Source: Hofstenia miamia
Taxonomy: Eukaryota > Xenacoelomorpha > Acoela > Hofsteniidae
NCBI GenBank assembly: GCA_900660155.1
Contig: CABFPE010000017.1
Location: 907,385 to 971,384, forward strand
Reading direction: 5' to 3'
DNA: 64,000 bases
Part shown: one piece after another, positions 1-13,700 of the stretch
Layout: the number at the start of each line of letters is the position of its first letter
Numbering within the stretch: position 1 is the first letter of the stretch
Translations under genes and position numbers: made by a program
Notes under the pieces: generated by a model
What the model saw: only the letters and a program-made list of their open reading frames with translations
Database searches by the model: none
What the model was told of the DNA's origin: nothing

Positions 1-501
1 TACGATCGTTTCGTTTTATTGCTGAGCGAAGATGCTCCATACAGGAAAAAGATTGGTAATGGTTTGGTTATTTTTCATCCCAAGATAATTCGTTTATTCT
101 GTTTTGCCCATGCATTTCACCGATGTAAACGATTTGATTTCAACATTTAATCAAATTTTTGTTGAAGCACCAGCACGTCGACAAAAATTTCCAGCAACAA
201 CTTTATTCCCACCAAAACCGATTATTACACGTTGGGAAACGTGGATCCAAGCAGCGTGTTACTATTCAATAAATTTGGAAACTTTACCCAATTTGAAGCA
301 CTAAAAAAATTACGGAAATGTCTGACCAACAATCCAGGCTGGGAAAATGTTTGTTCTGTAAATTCCAGACGGGCTAGCTGTGAACGACATTGCTGCCTTC
401 AAATTTGCCCCGATTACTAGTGTTGACGTAAAGCGGTCATTCAGCAAATATAAAACGTTGCTGTGCACAAACCGCTCAAGCTTTTGTGAAGAAAACATGT
501 A
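1..501 (+). pseudogene. hAT-like transposase, 3' fragment (broken, cut by window edge)
   Basis: Translated pieces in two frames line up in order as the C-terminal half of a hAT-like (RNase-H fold) transposase. Frame 1 from base 1 gives a segment ending in FCFAHAFHR. Frame 2 from about 113 gives a segment with PPKPIITRWETWI, the typical TRW block. Frame 2 again from about 371 to the stop at 499-501 gives AAFKFAPITSVDVKRSFSKY, the classic hAT dimerisation block. The frame change near 110, a second one near 300 and apparent loss of residues between blocks show that it is dead. The 5' part lies outside the window. It sits upstream of the first recognisable rictor exon, so it is probably inside a rictor intron. 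The family call is from motif recognition. Confidence 0.6.
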
Positions 502-1376
502 GTAATTTCATACAATGTAAAAAGATTTGACTTTACTAAGCTTTAAGAATTGTTTATCATTGTATCTGTCTATGCATGCTTCTGAAATTTGTTTGTTTTA
601 TCATTGATGCATATAAATGCATATTTCAACCTTAGTTTTGGCATATTTTCATATTTTTAATGAATATATCATTTGTACTTATTATTTTAGTCGAACTTTA
701 ATCTACTTTTGTTTTCTATGAATTTTTTTAAAAAAAAATAAATAACTTCGCTTGTGTTCAGAACACAATTTACCCACAGATGGTATATCCTGTCCCAGTA
801 AATTGAATATTGATTTTTTTAAAAAATTTTTAGTAATTTTCAAATGTTCGCATTATTTATTATATCTGAATGTGTTTTTCTCAGAAATGTGACTTGTGCG
901 GACTGAACAAAGAGCACCGTCATAATCAAGACAATCTGAATACCTAGAGACAACTATTCTAACGCTAATATTAATCAGTTTTAGGCACTATTATATTGAA
1001 GATAAACTTTTGAAGGTTTTATAAAAAATTTATCTGCATAAATGAGCTCAGACACATCTTCAAATTGTGCATTCGTTTTAAGTATGATCTTTAATAAGTT
1101 ATAGTTTCCATTGAGTATTGAAAAGATCTACGACAAAGGTATTGAATCTCAAATTATTTCTTCCTATGTGATCTTCTTCGGAATTCATCATATACTGCTA
1201 CATCTTGGGAAATCTTATTACTAAAATGTCATTTAAATTAAATCATCAATATATAGCATCGAATGTCATTTAACCGTGCATTTCTAAATTCATTCCTATT
1301 AATATGTTATACTTATATATAACCATACGTTGTCTTATTTTATAAATTTTTCGTATATTTATCCAATACTGTATAG
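502..1376. other. non-coding, probable rictor intron
   Basis: AT-rich, with stops in all frames and no recognisable protein block. The acceptor of the first visible rictor exon closes it at 1375-1376. Confidence 0.5.
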
Positions 1377-1593
1377 ACCAGATCCATCCTCACTTATGGA
1401 AGGATTCGTTGTCTCAGAAGCAGCTGCAGTACTTAACCCTGCTCTTCCTTACAAAATTGATTTAACTAGAAACCATACTGCACTTCTCTTGACAATGTTT
1501 GTCAGTGCTGGCCTTTTGGAAACACTCGTTGGTGTTATATTGCATGCTGCAAATGAAGAACTAAGCGTGTCTGCACTTTACACATTGGCGAGG
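1377..1593 (+). CDS. rictor: rictor exon a
   Basis: Acceptor AG at 1375-1376 and donor GT at 1594. The first base completes a codon from an unseen upstream exon; the exon ends in phase 0. It encodes MEGFVVSEAAAVLNPALPY and LLETLVGVILHAANEELSV, the segment that in other Rictors reads DGFVAAEA followed by GLLEGLVEVI. The open frame running on into the TA repeat after 1593 is intron, not coding. Confidence 0.85.
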
Positions 1594-1688
1594 GTTGGTA
1601 TATATATATATATGTATGCGATTTACGTATCATGTATATTTAAATCAGTGGCCAAACGCAGTAGTCGCAGAAAATTCTTTTTCCATCG

Positions 1689-1728
<40 letters not shown>

Positions 1729-4700
1729 TATTTTATTGAGAAAGTAAATAGGTATATTTATTTAGATGTGCTGACCTGATTATTGAGCAAAAAATTGTTG
1801 GATTTTAACAATATACTTTCTGGTGAAAATTTGTGTTGCAAAATTTGCCCACTTATTTCTTAACTTTAGTTATTTTAAGTTATTGCATGTAAGTTAGTAG
1901 AAATGCTGCAACAAGTGGCTGCAATAGATAGTTAAGTATACTTTTGTTTTTGTAATAACTTCAATTTCAGTTGGATGACTTTAGGTGTTAAAATTAACCG
2001 ACACATTATTGTGTGCAGACTACCGAATACAAGCTCGTGTTTTACCAACACTGATGACTTTAGCCGCATCTTTTGATTCACCTGGTAGTCCGAAGCGTTT
2101 AGTAGCTCAAAAGGCTTTGGCATTCCTGCAGTCTCTCTATGGAAAAGAGGCCGATCCATCAACACAACGCAGTTGTTGGTTGCGGCTTATTATCACTCAC
2201 GGGCAATCATCCGTTCCTCCAATTCCAGTGAATAACTATTTTCGGTAAATATGGTTATAAATCATTCTAGTATACTTAGGCTAATTGAAAATATTTCAGA
2301 ATCAAGAGAATAGTCGTTTCCCAACAGTGTAGTTAACATGACTTATCAATAGGGCAACCGAAATGCTATATGCCCACTTTTCGTTTTGTGTGAAACATCT
2401 TATAAATATATTTAAAGGCATTTAACATTGTTATATTTTTCCTACAGTTATTTTATATTTTGAAATTTGCTTAGACATTCATCCTATTTCATTTCTAAGA
2501 ATATCTAGAATATAAGATTAACTTTGTTCTCAATTGAATAAGAAATTCGTTTAAAACTATTTTATTCATGTCCTGTGATGGTTTTCTTGAAGCATAGATG
2601 GATGGTTTCATAGTAAACCTATCTACTGATTTTTTTAGAGCCTTAGTTAATGACATTTAAATCTTCTTTGCTTGAATTTCAAGATGATTTTATGCATTAT
2701 ATTAGTTAGATTTTGTATACGTTGGTTGATGTCATGCTTATAATACCATCCTTGTTTCATTTTTGTGAAATATAGGCATACAGATTTTCTCTTTACTTAC
2801 TGAGCACACGGTGCAGTTAGCAGTCTGCAGGGAGAATGATGAGGCTGTAGCGAAGACAAAGTTTAGGAAGTAGCATTTCAATTTATTAAAACATTTCTTT
2901 GTTTACTGTACTTCAGCCAAACTAGAATACAAGCGCATTTACATAAGGATGGGCATTGATTAGAATATCAGCATTCGCTTCCATCGTCAAATAAGTTTCT
3001 GAAGCATATTCCGCAACTATCCGCACTTGAAAATCCCGAAAAAAAATGGATTGGTTTTTTCACCCGTCCTATATACTACCCAAAATGCAAATATAACTGA
3101 ATTAAGCATATTTAAAAATTTCTTAGACGTAACAATGTTACAATGTAAAGCAAAATTTACAATTTGTACAAATGTTATGTCTTGAAGGCACAAACATCTT
3201 TCGAAATATTCCCCGCCTGCTGCTGTGGTAGCACACATGCAACTTCTCGCATTAGACATGGTTAATATTTGGTCCTACTAAATCGAACTATTTGTTCTTA
3301 AATCCACTTTAAGTATCAACAGCATCCACACAATTCTTAAAAAAATCAATCTACATCCAATCCGCATCTGCGCGGATTGCCGATATCTACAGATTCACTT
3401 GGACATCCGCATCCCTTTACGTCAGGACATTTGACACATTCTGGGAAGACTTCATCGAGTCCCAATATTACGCTATTTTAAGAAACTGCATTTAAATGTT
3501 TTCATGTCTAAAATTCCAGCTTCTAAGCAATTACATACGAAGAATTTTTATTTGTAACAATTTATAAGCAAGTTTTGTGTCACAATTTTGAGTTAATTTT
3601 CGTTGTAAGTTGAGGGTCGTACGTATTTTATTTTCCAGGGAATAATTCCTTTCATTTCTATTTTTTACTGAAGTCCTTATTTTGGATTTTTATTTAGATG
3701 AGTTTATTTTAGATTCGGAGAGTCACCCTTTCAGCAATTATTGAGATTCATTCAACGATGTGAAATTATGAATAATCTCCAGAACAGTGATAAGTGGAAC
3801 TTTGGTTACATACTCACTACTCTGACTTTATTACGTAGTACTATGTCACTGATGTCACAGGACGATCTCATCAGTGAAACACCGATAAAATTTTTGAAGT
3901 CAATTGCACAATATTTTCAACCTGATATGCGAACATTCTCGTCTCTAGAGTACAGTGTAGCGCATAAACAGAAAACAAATGTTCTCATGAATTTATTCGA
4001 TACACTTTTCATGGTATGCTTATTTACCTTAATTTATAATGATATACCTTTCTTTCAGCCCTTATTTACAAAAATCAAATTCTGAATTTGTGTTAGAAGT
4101 GTAGGTATAGCTTCAGTGTATACATAAATACAAGTATCTTTTGATAACAACATTTTAAACAATTGGTTAGGATTGCGTTTCTCAAAAATCTGAATATTTA
4201 CATTTTTTTAAATTAAGAACTTAGACAATATTCGATTTATGAACCTAAGGTTTTAGACAAACAATCCATGATATGCTCCCATATGCGTCTAATTTATACT
4301 GTTGTTCTAAATTCACTATGAAAACAGTGCTAATGGTTCAGCATAATTATGTATCTTTAAAATTGCTTATTTCTATTACTCGTAAAGACGTTATGAAAAA
4401 TGTAACTTAATTCTCTCTCGTCATGGTTCTTATTGATGATAATACAGGCAGTTTTTGTATGAATTTCAACTTTGTAATACATTTTGTATAATTATTACCT
4501 AGATTTTAAAATTAACTGAAATTTCAATCTCCTAATACGTCGTTTTGACAATTAGTTTCGAGATTATTTTTGAATATTTCGGAAAACCAATTGGCTTCGT
4601 TCTTCAAATTATTCAAAAGCAATTCTATGTGTATTTCTTATATTTCTATTGTTGTATCCGTTAGTGTATATGTACAAGTTTTGCAAATGTGTACATATAT

Positions 4701-7700
4701 TGTAAATTGTGTATAATATACAATTTGAGAATACAGCAAAAATGCAATAGGAAAATACATAAATATGTTATTGAAGATAACGGTCGCTTTTTCTATGGTC
4801 GTGACTGAAGACATTTATTACATAAGAACAGATTGATCTAAAAGTTTCATATCTGAATTCTTCCAAGGATACGAAAGAGCAGAGTTGCTTTATTTGCCCC
4901 TATTAATTTATTTCCCACAAATTTTAATTTAGTTGCGGGCAAACAAGGCCCACTGTTTATAGTAGGCCTTGGTGCCAGCTATTTTCTTATAATCCCCGCC
5001 AGTTTGGCAATATTTGATCTTTATATTCGATTTGCAATGAATTTTCTCGGTTTAATCCGATCATCAATAGTTATTGAGAGGAAATAGACATTGGTAAACA
5101 CAGTCTAGCTGTTATACATTGCCTTCCTGTTGAATTTAGACGTTTGCATTAAATCTCAAAAGCTGACTTATGATAAATCTAAAACTGCATAAATATGTTC
5201 CATTGCTCTAAACCTACTTGCCTTTTTCGATTAATTTTCTAACGTCTCTTAAAGACTTCACCTAGCACTACATTTTCTTGACTTTTGTAATTATTATTAT
5301 AAAGTTTAAACGGCGAACCTCTGCTCATTTTTCGAGAACTGAGATTCTCATTTTATGTAGGTTATTGATGATGATTTATTCAGAATTTACAGAATTGATG
5401 AGAAATTAAAACTAACATTTTTTTCAATCTGAAGGCCAGTGCAAGTAAAAAAATCGAAGAATGTATTGAAGACTGTGGGGAGATGAATAATACTTTCATC
5501 AAATTGAAAATATTGAAACTGATTGCTTATTCATGTCGAATGATTTTGGAATCCATTGGTTCATCATTTCCACTCACCCTGAGTACAAGATAGAAATCAT
5601 GGAAGTGCTTTCAAATATAGTTATTAATTATATCAAACTCAACCTTCCAAGTTGTCTCACACTCAAATGTGATGTAACAAAGAACAACAATAACATTGAG
5701 ATGGCTGCATTGGCATATGATGTCTGAGATGCTGATTATAAATAGCAACTCCTAGACATCTTCAATTGGAAAAATCTAACTCCAGATATATCAGTTATAT
5801 AATATAATTGTATCCTTTATAGTGATTCTGGTTTCGAATAGAATTTATTAATATTTTCTCTCAAATAGTACATATTAAAACAGGAATATAAAATTCGCTT
5901 TTCCATACTGCTTTCTACTTTTGTCCATATCAATTAATTAATTTTATTTGCCATGTAGACATTTTAAAAGCGGTTTTTGTATTTAACACCACAGGAATCA
6001 TTGTAGCCTTTGAAATTTCGAGCAACCTCTTTAATGATCTAGTTTAAAATTAACTTTAATTGCATGTAATACTGGCATAAAAAAAATCGCATGTTCATTC
6101 TAAATTATTACAGGAAGGTTGTGAAACTTACAAGAACATAGCTGCAGATCTTCTTTATGACATTGTGAATTGCATTCGTGATGCATGTGTTGGAAATGAT
6201 GTATTTTTTGCCCGCAGTCAATTGTTAAACACAATGTCTTCGGAATACTTTCTTCTAATCGGCCATCTCTCTCTACAACATCCTTCTCGAGAAATGCTGG
6301 AGAAAATCGACTTTTATTCTGCTGCAGTAGCTGCTGTTACTCAGGTATTTTTTGAGATTTGCTTTATTGCGATGGTTTAATTTATTATCAAAACTTACTC
6401 TAGGAATGCAATGATGCTCTTTATAAATTATGCATATCGTGCCTGAACTACGCAAATGATCGTAACGCCAGAATGGTTTTACAGTGCGCACTCAGTTGCA
6501 AACATTTGGAAGTGCGTCTTTATGCTACAAGGTACATATTTTAGTTTTAGCATTTTCTCTTTTGTTATAATAACCAAGCATTTGTGTCTGATCATTTTCT
6601 TTCTTTCATTGTATATAAAGGGACGGATAAAATATATAAATTGCAATTGCTAAGAAACCAAGTTCAACATAATTTACCCGACTTTTTGCTTTTCTACGAC
6701 TTCTTACATTAATACAACTATTTATTTGTCCAAAGCAAACTTTGGGCTTGGAAACACTATTGCAAAATCATCAATCCCTTGTTCATTAAAACTCAATAAT
6801 TTTTCAAAGTTGCCTTTGTATTTACTTTCAGCCGTTTTTTGTATGTCCCGTCTGTGAAACTGACTCATTTGAGACAATGCTGTCCCACATTTTCCGTATG
6901 CACGTTGGGCCAATGTCAATTTTTTTGAGTTCGTGATTGGTCCTGTGAATGTATTTATTGATATGCACTTTCATTTTGTTTCAATTTTATCAACACCTGT
7001 AGAAAACACCAATGTTGGTTCACATTCAAAATTTTTCCGGTATTCATTCAAATGGAAGTTCAAAATTTCAGTAAAAGTAATAAAAACAGTCGTTTAATGC
7101 TCATCTTAAGTTCTTTTGGAACAAAAGGTTGATCTGGTTTGAGTTTTTCAAAATCGCTCACCTTCAGGATAAATCCTGGTCTAGTAATTAGCTTAACCTG
7201 AATCACGAAAGACATGTACGCCCTTAATTCTTTATATTGTTCCAATTTAAAATTTATTTGAATAAGAACTTTTTTGACAAGTTCAATAGTGGGAACTTTA
7301 CCAAAAAGTTCAATTTGACTATGCGGTTTTTCTCTACGCGAGGATTTATTGAACAACCTCGACTCCTCAGATATCAAATGTTCCCATTTCTTTATATCAA
7401 ATTGAATTCTAGATTCGTTGAGGTTTATGTATTCCAATAGATATTTTAATGCCGCCAGATATAAGGCAATAGTAGACGGTTTCAATTCGTTATTATTTGC
7501 AAATTCAGTCACCTTATCTAAAAAATTGATCAAATCACTAAAAAATTTTATTTTACTCATCAATTTCAGAAATGGGGATACGGATACAAAAAAGTTACTT
7601 AAAATGTGCATATGAGTGGATTTAGCAGTTTTTTGTAGGTATAAACCTGTCTAAAATCTCACAATTCCGCTCTTTATCAAAAAATAAAAAAGATTTAACA

Positions 7701-10700
7701 AAAATAGCATCTTTGATGGCTTTCGTAAATAAATCAATGTTATTCATTTCAAAAATGTGGTGATTTTGGTTATGACTCCGATTATTTGTAAATCACGGAG
7801 AACATTCTTGCACCCGGGGTTGTATGCGTTTCCTTATTTGCTTTCTTTTTTAGATTGTTCAAGATCTAGATGCAGAAAATTGGGTGATAGTGATTTGTCA
7901 AATGATATATATATATATATATATATATATATTTCGTTGTTAAACAGTTTTTCCATCTAGATTTTTCGGAGTACTGTTACGAGCTTATGAGGCCGATCGC
8001 TTCCAGTCTTGGATGTTAGAAGCCTTAATTGTGCAACTCTACGATAAAGATGCAAGCGTATCTGCTGCCGCTTTTGATATTATTGAAGAGGCTTGTGAAC
8101 AACATCGACATCTTAGAGTACTTTTCTCTTTTAAGCCATCTCTTTTGCATTTGGGGGATCGAGGAAGACTGCTTTTTTCTAAGTACTTTCAACTTGTCGA
8201 TGGATTTGAATTTTTACGTGATCATAATATGCTAGCATATGAGGTATTTTTCTTTATATATTGTACTCTTTATATGATTTCTTATTTTTTTCATTTTTCT
8301 ATTGATATTTTAAATTTTTCATGTCATTTAGGTGCAATTGTGGAAGGATGAGTTTTGTACCAGATATGTGTCATTAGTTCAGGCTAAGCTCGACATTGCT
8401 TTTTGCAAGCACGCTGTTGGAATTGATGGATCGTGTGTACGTACCCACTGTGGTGATGAATGTCTTCAAAAATCACCAGCTCATCTTCCGAACCATCTGT
8501 TTGGAGAACTTTGTCATCATACAAATGGTGCCCAATACCTCCTAAACATGGGCATTGTTGAATGGGTTTGCAATGAATTGAAACTGGCAGATCTAACCCC
8601 AGAAGGTAATTGCATCTGCACTTACGTTTATTAACCACATATTAAATGCGAAAACATTTTATATACATACTTATAGCAAAAATTTAATTTTACGAAATGA
8701 CATCGCTAATATTAAGTAACTAATAGATATTTTAGTGTAGTTAATAAATTCCAAATTCTTGAATCTTTTTTGTGTCTGATTCTACTTTCCATAGGTATTA
8801 CGCGTGTTAAGGCCGCTTTGTGGTCTGTTTCACACATGGCTAGCTCTCCTGCTGGGTTGGATGTACTACCAGATTGGGCTGTAGCTTGGGTTGTGAAACT
8901 CGCTGAAGAGCATTATGTTTACTCCGTTAGAGGTACTGCGCTTTACGCTGCTGGATTAATAGGCCTTCATGTCGATGGTGCTTTATCTCTCTCAACTTTT
9001 GGATGGATCAGTATTCAAAGAAGCGCACTTCATGGCCGCAAAGGGTGTAATCGAAGTGATGATCCATTTTTCAGTTCCTCATTGGAATTAGATTCGTATA
9101 GTGCAGATAATGTAGTAGTAAGGAATAATTTTACCTCAATTGTTATTCTTAGCACTGTTAAGCAATTTCATGACAAAATCTTAAGGACAATCACTCAAAA
9201 TTTCAAAAATCATGGAAAAACTACATTTTTAGGCTAAACTTGAGTACTTTCGGTGTGCTTCCAGCTTTAAAATAATTTTTAATTTTCTTTAAATATTTGA
9301 AGGAAATATTGGATATTATAGATTATGCTGCTTTTATTTTTTATTAGAAGCACACTTAGGAGTCCCAAGGTCACTGATTCTTGTATAAGCTAAATCTGGT
9401 TTTGCTTGTACCCATGTTTAGTGTAATTGAGAACAGTAATTTCCCTTACTTTAGTGTACTTTTTAGACACGAAGATCCACAATCTCATCTCCAAGATCGA
9501 AGCTACGTCAATTCGATATGCCACAGCCGAGCGATTATGTACCCTGTCGTAAAATGTACAAATTTCGACAGACTCCGCATCAGCATAAGTTTTATTTTAA
9601 TCCTACGTGGACGGCCAGTGGGCCGCTGAAGATTACTTCAACCATAGACTCCGATTCACTGGCACTTATTAATAGTGTGAAGAATTTATTTACCACCAAG
9701 CGTGATGCCCAAGTACATATTTTCATTTTTTATAACCTACAAGTTTTTTACACGAAATATAACCGTTTTGTACTAATGCTTTACATTACAAGTGATAATA
9801 CGCATCTCATGCCTATATTATTATTATTATTATTAACATGGTTTATACGCCAATTACAAAAAGGCGTGGTTTCATGATTTCTCACGAAGCAGGATTGTAA
9901 TACGCAGTAAATATGTAAGTCTTCAACTACTTCTTGAATTGTGTATACGAATCCAAGACCTTAAGATTAGTTGAGAGTGCATTCCATGATGTCGGGCTAT
10001 GAATGGCAATTGATCGATAGCCAATTGAAGTTTTATAAGCAGGAACGCAGAAATCAACTTCAGTTGACAGTCTACTAGATCTCCTAGTGGATGAATCTTT
10101 TCGCTTAGTGAAACAGCTAATAAGGTAGTTCGGTAGTCTGTAGTTGCGACACGCTATATACCTTATCGTTAGAACCTTGTACTGAATTCTAGATTTAATC
10201 GGCAGCCAATGAATGTCATGCATTAGGGGCGAAATATGGCATCTTCGTTGCTTTACCGAGTAAAGGACTCTTATAGCTTGATTCTGTATCTTTTGCAATT
10301 TCTTTATCAGCACATCAGGTAGTCCGACGTATAATGAATTGCAGTAATCCAGTCGAGAAAGAATGGTTGACTGAATTACTAATTGAGCGGAGTAAAAACT
10401 AAGAAAAGGTCTAGCTGCTCTGATTTCACGGAGATAATATATACAATTGGAACACACAGCATTGATCTGGGATTCCCACGCGATGTGCTCATCAATGGTA
10501 AAACCAAGAGTTTTTAACTTGTTTGTAATTGGTACGGTGTCTCCCATTAATTGAAAAGTTTTAGGAACGTGAAACTTGCAATTTCTTTTAGAACGAATAA
10601 CGATTAACTTAGTTTTAGATTCGTTCATCTTTAAAAAAGTCATGGCACACCATTTTGAAATTTCACTTGTAATTGAATTTACGAATGATTGCGATTCCTC

Positions 10701-13700
10701 CAATGAAGTATCAACTGAAAAATAGATCTCGTTGTCGTCCGCATATATGTGATACATAACATTTTGTGACTTGAGTAAATAAGCCAAGGGTAGCAGGTAA
10801 ATCTGAAAAAGTAGTCTTTGCTATTTGCACATTTTCGAAATTTGTTTTCATATGATTGCTTCTTTTTTCCGAACATTGATTTGTTGAATTCTCTTGATTT
10901 TAGCTTGTATGCCTCTTTTGTTTGAGTAGTTGGATTACGTCGATATTTGCGTTCTAATGAGCGACGCTGTCGTTTCAAAGCTCGCAGCTCTTCATCATAA
11001 TAGCTGCATTCATGGTGCACTATAGAAATCGTCCGAAGCAGACACAATCATTGAGTAGTATCTCGCAGCTCCAACAGAAAGTTCTCGGAGTAAGCATCAA
11101 CATCTACATCGTTGTCATTTTCCCCACATGACTTGTGTCAGTCCAGATGTCAGAATTTTCTAAAGAGTTCAAATAATCAGCAAAAGAAAATGTTTTCCAT
11201 TTTCGATATGAAATTACACACGGAATCGGCTTAGGCTTCTTTTCATCTAACTGGAATTGTACACCAGTGTGAACGGTTTTAATGTCAAAACATGGAAATA
11301 CTGATACTACATGAGGAGAGTTGGTGATTACTAAATCCAATATTTTTCCAGCAGGATGCGTGGGGAAAGTAACAAGCTGATTCAGATCCAATTCCCTGAG
11401 AAGGGCGTTTACCTGCTTAGTTTTTGAATCACGGCGATTGTTCATATGCACATTGAAATCACCGGTAACAATCAGACATTTGTAATTAATCGTCAATGGA
11501 GTTATTAATCATAGAACATGTTCATAAAATTAGTAAAATTGCCATTTGGCGGTCTATAGAACATTACGAAACAGACAGTACGTGTTGGAAGAATTAGTAA
11601 CACAGTAAGAGACTCGCAGTCATAATGTCATTGGCTTTCCAAAACCTGAACTGACACTGTTATACTTTTATAGATCAACAGGATTCTACCACCGCGACAG
11701 TCGGGCCTAAACAACAATGTTGTAGAATTGCACTATCAGGTTCATTGGAGACAATCCAGGATTCAGTAATAGCTATTACATCTAAATTATCGGCTTTTAT
11801 AAAATTATTGACATCGTGGTATTTGATACGAACGGACTGCAAGTTATGCGTGCAAAAGCGGATTTCTTGTTCATCTAGTCAGTTGCGGTCTACAGATCTT
11901 TGCCATTCACGATCTTCTTCTTTGAGGAAAAATCGTCTTACAATGACGTCAGAAGGCCAGAAATCCTGAAACTCTACAGTGGTAGTGCTTTTTTCATCAA
12001 ACACACAATGGAACGATTTGAAATATGCACCTTCGCGGGTAACATATCTAATATGTAGTACTTTAACAGAGGCATCAGCACAATAACTTACTATATCCTC
12101 CTCGCAGCATTGCTGTGATACACGTCCAATAAACATGTGCTTTCGGTCGATTCGGATCATCGGATTTCTTCTTTCCAATAATTTCACTGTTATTCTTGCG
12201 ACGTTTTCACAAGCCAGTATTTCGTGAGTTGACTGAAGATGACTGCTGTTCTAGTTCGTCGGCTTTTCTCTTACTCGTAGAGTCCATGATGTTTACTGAA
12301 CAGCAGCTATCCAAGCGCTGACGGAGAACGGCATGATCTTTCAGCTTATTTGACCACAAAGGCTTCGCTGGCATGTTGAGTTTATCAGCAAGTGCTTTCA
12401 CATCACGTTTCAGTTCATTTTGACTCTGCAGAATCGAATCGATTTTCGACACCTTTTCTTCCATTACTTGTAAATTTCGATGCATTTCATTACGATCAGA
12501 TACTATATTGATACATGGAGTGCAACAACAGTAAATAGCGCCAGCTTCAGTTTCGCAACAAACATCATCATTGATACCAATGCATTTTCTATGTGCTAAT
12601 GTATTATTGCAGTTGAAACAACGTAAATTATTATCAGTGAGAAAATCAAGAACGCAAACAAAACACGACCGACCAGTCATGCGTCCAATATTACTCTGCT
12701 TCAACATTTTATTTTTTAGTGAATGAGGTTGTTATAGAGGGCGTTGTTTTACTTTGTGGTGCATACAATTATTTCATGCTTTATTCTTTAAAGATGTTTA
12801 ATGATTTCGAAAGCACAAGAAAAATGTCTAAATAAAGAAGATTCTTTGGTAAGAAATGCTGAATTCACTTTGTCTTACACTTACTTGGTTTCGCTTTTCT
12901 GTCAGAAAGAAATTAGAAGTGGAGAAACTTTTTTCCAATGATACACTTACGAACAACATTCCAAACTAAGCTCTGTGAATTTTAATGAAACAGCCCACAT
13001 GTAAATATCAATTTACTGTTTCTGAGAATCTATCTCATTTTCTTTCTTTTTCATACCAGTGATGTCTCAAAATATCGTTGACGTTGTTTGTTGTTTTTTC
13101 AGTTTCATGCCTATGCTATGCTGGGATTTCTTCAGTTTCGTCATCTTCAACAATTTCAACACTCGAATCTTTTCAGGAGCAAACTCTCCAAGATCGATGT
13201 TGTGCACTTCTAAATATTTTTGACACTTGGGGCAATGAATTACCATTTTTAAATCAGAGATCGACAAACGCACATTTCATATGCTATTAATAACATTATG
13301 TGTGCACTTATCGCATAGCATGTAAATTTCAATGCATTTTAGACCAAGTTTTTGTGTTAATTACTTATAACAATATAATTTTAAATTTATTGAAACATTT
13401 CATGTCAAATTTAAAAATATTGATTATTTGCTGCTTCTTTACCCTTATTAGTGATTTGATCTTTAATTGTATTATCTTATTTTATTTTATTATGAAAAAT
13501 ATTATTTTTATAAAGTAATATTTTATACGAAAAATGAGATAGTATTAGGAAGAGATTTACACAACATTCATCCATACAACATTTCCATCATGACGAAATT
13601 CAAAGTCATTGAGCGTTTTATGCATTCACTTACCATGCTGAGCACTTATAGAACATTGCATACCATGCAATCCAGAAAAACATATGTCCAAGTAATGCAT

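Larger units (their letters stand above)
9804..12780 (-). mobile_element. L2/CR1-type non-LTR retrotransposon, defective
   Basis: Antisense to rictor in its ninth visible intron. Read on the − strand, the order is a two-part ORF1 (PHD-like finger, coiled coil, RRM-like domain), an APE-type endonuclease with frameshifts, a basic linker, then the C-terminal half of the reverse transcriptase and a (TAA)n tail at 9817-9835. Most of the RT fingers and palm is missing at about 10806, where the linker runs straight into the last residues before YADD. The flanks carry loosely similar 10-mers (9804-9813 and 12771-12780) that could be an eroded target duplication. The LSRLDYCNSLYVGLPD block and the HWLPIKSRIQYKVLTI block are typical of L2/CR1 elements. 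Its own promoter and ends are not defined. Confidence 0.85.

Noticed and set aside
1594-1779. Open frame continuing from rictor exon a into a YIYIYI-rich tail
   Set aside because: It is translation of intron and a TA microsatellite; the donor at 1594 and the match to exon b show that coding stops at 1593.
9118-9237. Extension of rictor exon h to the stop at 9237
   Set aside because: Residues past 9117 lose Rictor similarity, a strong GTAAGG donor sits there, and exon i continues in phase.
13300-13518. Hydrophobic ORF as a gene
   Set aside because: It is the translation of one arm of an inverted repeat; the same peptide appears antisense at 14430-14560.
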